Below are positions 14,030 through 17,746 of a stretch of DNA of 17,746 bases, piece after piece (the stretch's first letter is position 1; every line of letters starts with the position of its first letter). The notes beneath the pieces were generated by a model. The model saw only the letters and a list, made by a program, of their open reading frames with translations, made no database searches and was not told the DNA's origin. The position numbers and the translations under genes were made by a program. Where the stretch lies: positions 1 through 17,746 of the forward strand of contig CAMOUE010000021.1 in the NCBI GenBank assembly GCA_946626265.1. Direction: 5' to 3'. The stretch is from an uncultured Eggerthellaceae bacterium. Lineage in GTDB: Bacteria > Actinomycetota > Coriobacteriia > Coriobacteriales > Eggerthellaceae.

Positions 14030-15018
14030 TGGCCGCGGGATTGTTCGGCTCGTACCGCGTGCTGCTCGCGCCGATGGCGGGAGTGAGCGATGCGGCGTTT
14101 CGGACCCTGTGCATCGAACAGGGGGCTGACCTGACGTATACCGAGATGGTCTCGGCAAAAGGCCTTTCGTATGCCAACGAGAAGACGCGCCACCTCCTCG
14201 AGCTCGCCGAAGGCGAGCGAAGGGTGGGCGTGCAGCTTTTCGGGCACGAGCCTGCGACTATGGCGTCCCAGGCGGCCTGGGTCGAAGACGTCCTCGGGGA
14301 CAAACTCGCCTGCATAGACGTCAACATGGGCTGCCCCGCGCGCAAGATAGTCACGAAAGGCGACGGCAGCGCCCTCATGAAAGACCCGGTGTTGGCCGAA
14401 ACGATAGTCTCCGCCATCAGGGAATCCGTATCCTGCAAGGTGACGGCCAAGTTCAGGCGTGGATGGGGGGAAGGCGACGAGACCGCCCCGGAGTTCGCGA
14501 AGAGGCTCGAGCAGGCAGGCGTCGATGCCGTGACGGTGCATGGACGATTCGCGACCCAGATGTACAAGGGAAGGTCGGATCGTGGGGCGATCGCGCGCGT
14601 CAAAGGCGCCGTGACGGTGCCGGTCGTGGGAAACGGGGACGTGCGAACCGCGCAGGATGCCTTGGACCTCGTTGCCGACACGGGATGCGATGCCGTCATG
14701 GTCGCGCGCGGCGCGCAGGGAAATCCCTGGATATTCTCGCAAGTGAAGAGCGCCTTCGACGGGTGCGAGCCCCCCGAGGCGCCGAGCGCGCGCGATCGAA
14801 TCGAGATGGCCCGCAGGCATGCGCGGCTCCTCAACGCCCGCGACCCGCGGTCGGTGGTCCGGATGCGCAAGCATGCCATGTGGTACGTTGCCGGCCTTCC
14901 AGACGCCTCGAGGGCGCGGGGGCTTATAAACGATTGCAGCACGCTCGACGAGTTCGAGCGCCTGTTCGACAGAATCGTGCAGCACGTCGAGGCACTGGCC
15001 GAACGCGACGAGCTCTGA
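14029..15018 (+). CDS. dusB: tRNA-dihydrouridine synthase (DusB type)
   Basis: Dus enzymes use FMN and NADPH to reduce uridines in the D-loop of tRNA. The 329-residue protein opens with VLLAPMAGVSDAAFRTLC, the FMN-binding start. It contains DVNMGCPARKIVTKGDGSALM with the catalytic Cys at residue 102. The FMN phosphate site NGDVRTAQDALDLVADTGCDAVMVARGAQGNPWIF is typical of the DusB group. A helical C-terminal domain that recognises tRNA follows. The start at 14029 is chosen because it overlaps the stop of the small membrane protein (TGATG) and leaves a normal N-terminus. DusB rather than another Dus subclass is inferred from motif style. Confidence 0.92.
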   Translation: MAAGLFGSYRVLLAPMAGVSDAAFRTLCIEQGADLTYTEMVSAKGLSYANEKTRHLLELAEGERRVGVQLFGHEPATMASQAAWVEDVLGDKLACIDVNMGCPARKIVTKGDGSALMKDPVLAETIVSAIRESVSCKVTAKFRRGWGEGDETAPEFAKRLEQAGVDAVTVHGRFATQMYKGRSDRGAIARVKGAVTVPVVGNGDVRTAQDALDLVADTGCDAVMVARGAQGNPWIFSQVKSAFDGCEPPEAPSARDRIEMARRHARLLNARDPRSVVRMRKHAMWYVAGLPDASRARGLINDCSTLDEFERLFDRIVQHVEALAERDEL

Positions 15019-15029
15019 GGAGGAACGAG

Positions 15030-16145
15030 ATGCCACACCATCCGTACAAAGCCCTCTACCTGCATGTTCCCTTCTGCGTGAAACGCTGTGGCTACTGCGA
15101 TTTCGCAACGCGCGCCGTCGGGCGCGACAGCGCCGAGATCGACGAGTACGTCGAGCATATGGTGATGGACGTGAGGCGTTACGCCAAGCAGGGCGAGCTC
15201 GCCGATATCGAGTCGGTGTACATAGGCGGAGGCACGCCGTCGCATATAGGCATGGCGCGGCTCTCGAGCCTCCTGTACGCGCTTTCGGTGTCGCTCGACC
15301 TCACGCGCGAGGGCCTGGAATTCACGATGGAGGCCAACCCAGAGAGCTTGGACGCGCGGATGGTGCGCGATGTATGGGCGCTCGGCGTCAACCGGATCTC
15401 GATCGGGGTCCAGAGTTTCGACGACGACGTCCTTGAGGTCCTCGGACGTGCCCACGACGCCAGCAGGGCCCAAGCCGCAATCGAAGAGGCGAAGCAGCGC
15501 TTCGAGAACGTGAGCGTCGACCTGATGTGCGGAATACCCGGGCAATCGGCCGATTCGTTCGCCCGGTCTGTCGCGAAGGCGATCGAGCTCGGCGTTACGC
15601 ATGTGAGCGTCTACCCGCTCACGATAGAGCCCCATACGCGTTTCTACCACGATGTGATGGCGGGATTGCTCGACGAGCCCGACGACGACGTCGAGGCGGA
15701 CCACATGGAGCTCGCCGAGCGGATGCTCGTCGATGCGGGGTTCAGCCGCTACGAGGTCGCGAGCTACGCCAAGCCCGGGTTCGAGTCCAAGCACAACTCG
15801 TCGTACTGGACGGGCGTTCCCTACCTCGGCATCGGCGAGAGCGCGACGACCATGACCCAGAACGGGGAACGGCGCATGCGCGTCATGAACGGCGAGGTTG
15901 TCGACGATCTCGACAGGAGGCAGATGGAGGCCGAGGACCTCATGCTCGGCGTGAGGATGGCGCGTGGCGTCTCAGACGAGCGCATCGCGCGCGCCGCCGC
16001 GCATGTAGACGGGGTGGACGAGGCCTTCCTCGAACTCCAGCATTTAGGATACGTCGTGCACGAGGAAGGCCGCATGAAGCCGACGAAGCTCGGCTGGCTT
16101 TGTGGAAACGAGCTGTACGGGCGTCTTCTCGACCTCGCCCCGTAG
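15030..16145 (+). CDS. hemW: Radical SAM heme chaperone HemW
   Basis: HemW is a heme-binding radical SAM protein related to oxygen-independent coproporphyrinogen oxidase and often mislabelled as HemN. In the 371-residue protein the cluster motif is Cys16-x3-Cys20-x2-Cys23 within FCVKRCGYCDF. The YCDF form, not the YCGC of true HemN, indicates HemW. IGGGTPSHI, SIGVQSFDDDVLEVLGRAH, VDLMCGIPGQS and the C-terminal YWTGVPYLGIGESATTM are also typical. AGGAGG at 15018-15023, 6 bp before ATG 15030, fixes the start. It follows dusB by 11 bp. No other heme gene is nearby; the lepA-hemW-hrcA order is the usual Gram-positive one. Confidence 0.92.
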   Translation: MPHHPYKALYLHVPFCVKRCGYCDFATRAVGRDSAEIDEYVEHMVMDVRRYAKQGELADIESVYIGGGTPSHIGMARLSSLLYALSVSLDLTREGLEFTMEANPESLDARMVRDVWALGVNRISIGVQSFDDDVLEVLGRAHDASRAQAAIEEAKQRFENVSVDLMCGIPGQSADSFARSVAKAIELGVTHVSVYPLTIEPHTRFYHDVMAGLLDEPDDDVEADHMELAERMLVDAGFSRYEVASYAKPGFESKHNSSYWTGVPYLGIGESATTMTQNGERRMRVMNGEVVDDLDRRQMEAEDLMLGVRMARGVSDERIARAAAHVDGVDEAFLELQHLGYVVHEEGRMKPTKLGWLCGNELYGRLLDLAP

Positions 16146-16167
16146 CGTCGGCGGATATGCTTAGGCC

Positions 16168-16180
16168 GACAGGTGCTGTC
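16168..16180 (+). terminator. Weak hairpin after hemW
   Basis: GACAG-GTG-CTGTC followed by TTACACTT. The stem is only 5 bp, so its role in ending the hemW transcript is doubtful. Confidence 0.2.
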
Positions 16181-16200
16181 TTACACTTGCGTAACGCAGG

Positions 16201-16230
16201 TTAGCACTCGCGTCGATAGGCTGCTAGAAT
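16201..16230 (+). promoter_or_regulatory. CIRCE operator overlapping the hrcA-dnaJ promoter
   Basis: TTAGCACTC (16201-16209, perfect left arm of CIRCE), a 9-bp spacer, and GGCTGCTAG (16219-16227, 6 of 9 match to the canonical GAGTGCTAA) form the HrcA binding site. An extended -10, TGCTAGAAT (16222-16230), overlaps the right arm. TTAGCA (16201-16206) could serve as -35 at 18 bp, so bound HrcA would cover both hexamers. This implies self-repression of hrcA-dnaJ that is relieved by heat shock. Confidence 0.8.
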
Positions 16231-16274
16231 AGCGAAGTCGTAATGCAACGGTAATCAGGAAAGGGTAGGGTCGC

Positions 16275-16994
16275 ATGCTATCGGATCGACGCCAGCGCGT
16301 CTTGGCTGCGTTAATCGAGGAATACATAGCGCGCGCCATGCCCGTCGGGTCGAGAACGCTGACGGAGCGATACGGGCTCGGAGTGAGTCCCGCGACGATC
16401 AGAAGCGAGCTGTCCGCCCTCGAAGGCGATGGGTACATATCGCAGCCGCACACGTCCGCCGGCAGGGTGCCCACGGACTTCGGGTACCGCACGTTCGTGG
16501 ACGGCCTCGTGGAGTCAGGTGCGCTCGGCGAGGACAGCGGCTCGGCCGAAGAGATAGCCCGACTGCGCAAAAGCGCGGGCGAGCTCGATGACCTGCTCGA
16601 GCAGACGAGCGCCGCGCTCGCCAGGTTCACCGACTGCCTCACGATCGTCGCCCCGCCCGATTTGCCGCATCCACGCAGGCTCGGCATGAGCTCGCTCATG
16701 AGGCAGCCCGAATTCGCCTACACGCAGTCGCTGCTCCCGATTATGCAGGTGCTCGAAGACGAGACGGTGCTTCTCCAAATTCTCGACTCCACGGCGGAGG
16801 CGGTCGACACGCCGCGCGTGCGCATCGGTTCGGAGAACGAGGCCGAGGAGCTTTCCGGCGTGTCGGTGGTCGCGAGCCGTTACGGAAGCGGGAGCCGCGA
16901 GGGCATCGTCGCCGTCATCGGCCCCACGCGCATGGATTACACGAAGGTGCTGCAGGCAGTGCGCATTGCCAGCAAGACGCTCACGGAAGAATAG
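16275..16994 (+). CDS. hrcA: Heat-inducible transcription repressor HrcA, short form
   Basis: HrcA represses heat-shock genes by binding CIRCE and is kept active by the GroE chaperonin in Bacillus. The 239-residue protein has an intact winged helix (residues 1-80): PVGSRTLTERYGLGVSPATIRSELSALEGDGYI followed by TSAGRVPTDFGYRTFVD. The C-terminal end of the family is also present: LMRQPEFAYTQSLL, VRIGSEN and IVAVIGPTRMDYTKVL. The usual length is about 340. Between LTIVAPPDL (about 130) and RLGMSSLM roughly 100 residues are missing compared with Bacillus, covering much of the GAF-like domain and the inserted dimerisation domain. No stop or frameshift scar is seen. The ribosome site AGGAAAGGG is at 16257-16265. 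dnaJ follows 12 bp later. Confidence 0.9.
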   Translation: MLSDRRQRVLAALIEEYIARAMPVGSRTLTERYGLGVSPATIRSELSALEGDGYISQPHTSAGRVPTDFGYRTFVDGLVESGALGEDSGSAEEIARLRKSAGELDDLLEQTSAALARFTDCLTIVAPPDLPHPRRLGMSSLMRQPEFAYTQSLLPIMQVLEDETVLLQILDSTAEAVDTPRVRIGSENEAEELSGVSVVASRYGSGSREGIVAVIGPTRMDYTKVLQAVRIASKTLTEE

Positions 16995-17006
16995 GTAGTA
17001 TCACAT

Positions 17007-17746
17007 ATGGCCAAGGATCTGTACGAGGTGCTCGGCGTCTCAAGAGACGCGACCGAGGACGAGATTAAGAAGGCGTTTCGGAAGCAAGCGCGCAAGCTGC
17101 ATCCCGACGTGAACAAATCGCCGAATGCCGAAGAGGAGTTCAAGGAGCTCAACGAGGCGTACGACGTCTTGTCCGACCCCCAGAAGCGTGCCCAGTACGA
17201 TCGCTTCGGCACCATACCGGGAGCTGCCGGCTCCGGAAGCCCCTATGGCGGCGGCTACGTGGATTTCGAGGACATATTCGGCGGCGGTTTCGGCGGCATG
17301 GGGGACATCTTCAGCTCGTTCTTCAGCGGCATGGGCGGCGGCGGGCAAGTGCGCCGCGAAGGCCGCGACATGGGCGTCGGGTTGAGGTTGACGCTCGAGG
17401 AAGTGGCGACCGGCGCCAAGAAGGAGATCATCTACGACCGACTCGCTCCATGCCCCGACTGCGGAGGTGGCGGCTTGGGCGAGAACGGCAAGGAAGTCGC
17501 ATGCCCCGACTGCAACGGCACGGGCCGCGTCATCTCCGTGCAGCGCACGTTCCTCGGCGACATGCGCACGACGTCGACGTGCGAGAGGTGCGGAGGCACC
17601 GGCAGGACGATCGACAATCCCTGCCCGGAATGCGAAGGCCAGGGCCGCGTCCCCGACCGCCAGCGCGTGACCGTGGAGGTTCCCGCGGGCATACGGGACT
17701 CGCAGCAGCTCAGGGTGACGGGATTCGGCGAGGCCGGCTTGCGGGG
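17007..17746 (+). CDS. dnaJ: Chaperone protein DnaJ (3' end outside window)
   Basis: DnaJ is the Hsp40 co-chaperone that delivers substrates to DnaK and stimulates its ATPase. The visible 246 residues hold a J domain with His32-Pro33-Asp34, a Gly/Phe-rich linker (about 71-116, GGGFGGMGDIFSSFF) and the start of the first substrate-binding domain. All four zinc motifs of CxxCxGxG type are present between residues 149 and 214 (CPDCGGGG, CPDCNGTG, CERCGGTG, CPECEGQG). The rest of the C-terminal domains lies beyond 17746. It is co-transcribed with hrcA. Actinobacteria often have two dnaJ genes, with the hrcA-linked one called dnaJ2; this may be that copy, but the other loci are not visible. Confidence 0.96.
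   Translation, partial: MAKDLYEVLGVSRDATEDEIKKAFRKQARKLHPDVNKSPNAEEEFKELNEAYDVLSDPQKRAQYDRFGTIPGAAGSGSPYGGGYVDFEDIFGGGFGGMGDIFSSFFSGMGGGGQVRREGRDMGVGLRLTLEEVATGAKKEIIYDRLAPCPDCGGGGLGENGKEVACPDCNGTGRVISVQRTFLGDMRTTSTCERCGGTGRTIDNPCPECEGQGRVPDRQRVTVEVPAGIRDSQQLRVTGFGEAGLR

Noticed and set aside
13824..15794. 656-codon minus-strand frame opposite dusB and hemW
   Set aside because: A shadow of high-GC coding sequence; it spans two well-recognised plus-strand enzymes and has no family pattern.

Overview
The window looks like a chromosomal segment of a high-GC Gram-positive bacterium of the class Coriobacteriia, probably Eggerthellaceae; the genus cannot be fixed from the sequence alone. Three things point there. 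There is an actinobacterial integration host factor gene (mihF) between pyrF and gmk. The dihydroorotate dehydrogenase is the NAD-linked class 1B type (pyrD with pyrK). A Firmicutes-like gene order (comEA, comEC, holA, rpsT, lepA, hemW, hrcA) is combined with an actinobacterial-style hrcA-dnaJ pair that lacks grpE and dnaK.

Layout. Positions 3-914 are the 3' end of a heptad-repeat surface or membrane-associated protein that starts outside the window. Positions 915-2021 contain no convincing gene. They hold a cluster of about eleven copies of a 22-bp repeat in both orientations (962-1407), a stretch of about 280 bp with nothing recognisable, an AT-rich island (about 1690-1830) and a very long near-perfect hairpin (1832-1940). 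A probable promoter for pyrimidine synthesis follows. Positions 2022-4491 are pyrK-pyrD-pyrF with overlapping ends, which make UMP from dihydroorotate together with an orotate phosphoribosyltransferase encoded elsewhere. Positions 4764-7155 are mihF, gmk, rpoZ and thiI: nucleoid protein, guanylate kinase, RNA polymerase omega subunit and tRNA 4-thiouridine synthase.

Positions 7312-11279 are comEA-comEC-holA: the DNA-uptake receptor, the DNA-uptake channel and the DNA polymerase III delta subunit. A perfect hairpin at 11322-11350 separates holA from the convergent rpsT, whose S20 protein carries an unusual charged C-terminal tail of about 80 residues. rpsT and lepA diverge from a compact shared promoter region. 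The lepA-side group continues with a 61-residue single-pass membrane protein, dusB and hemW. Finally hrcA and dnaJ (cut by the window end) lie behind a promoter that overlaps a CIRCE operator. HrcA is short and appears to lack its inserted dimerisation domain, although its cognate operator is recognisable next to its own gene.

Most of the window is conserved housekeeping. The parts worth a second look are the repeat cluster and hairpin upstream of pyrK, the S20 tail, the shortened HrcA and the small membrane protein after lepA. No defence system, phage, insertion sequence, CRISPR array or tRNA was found.
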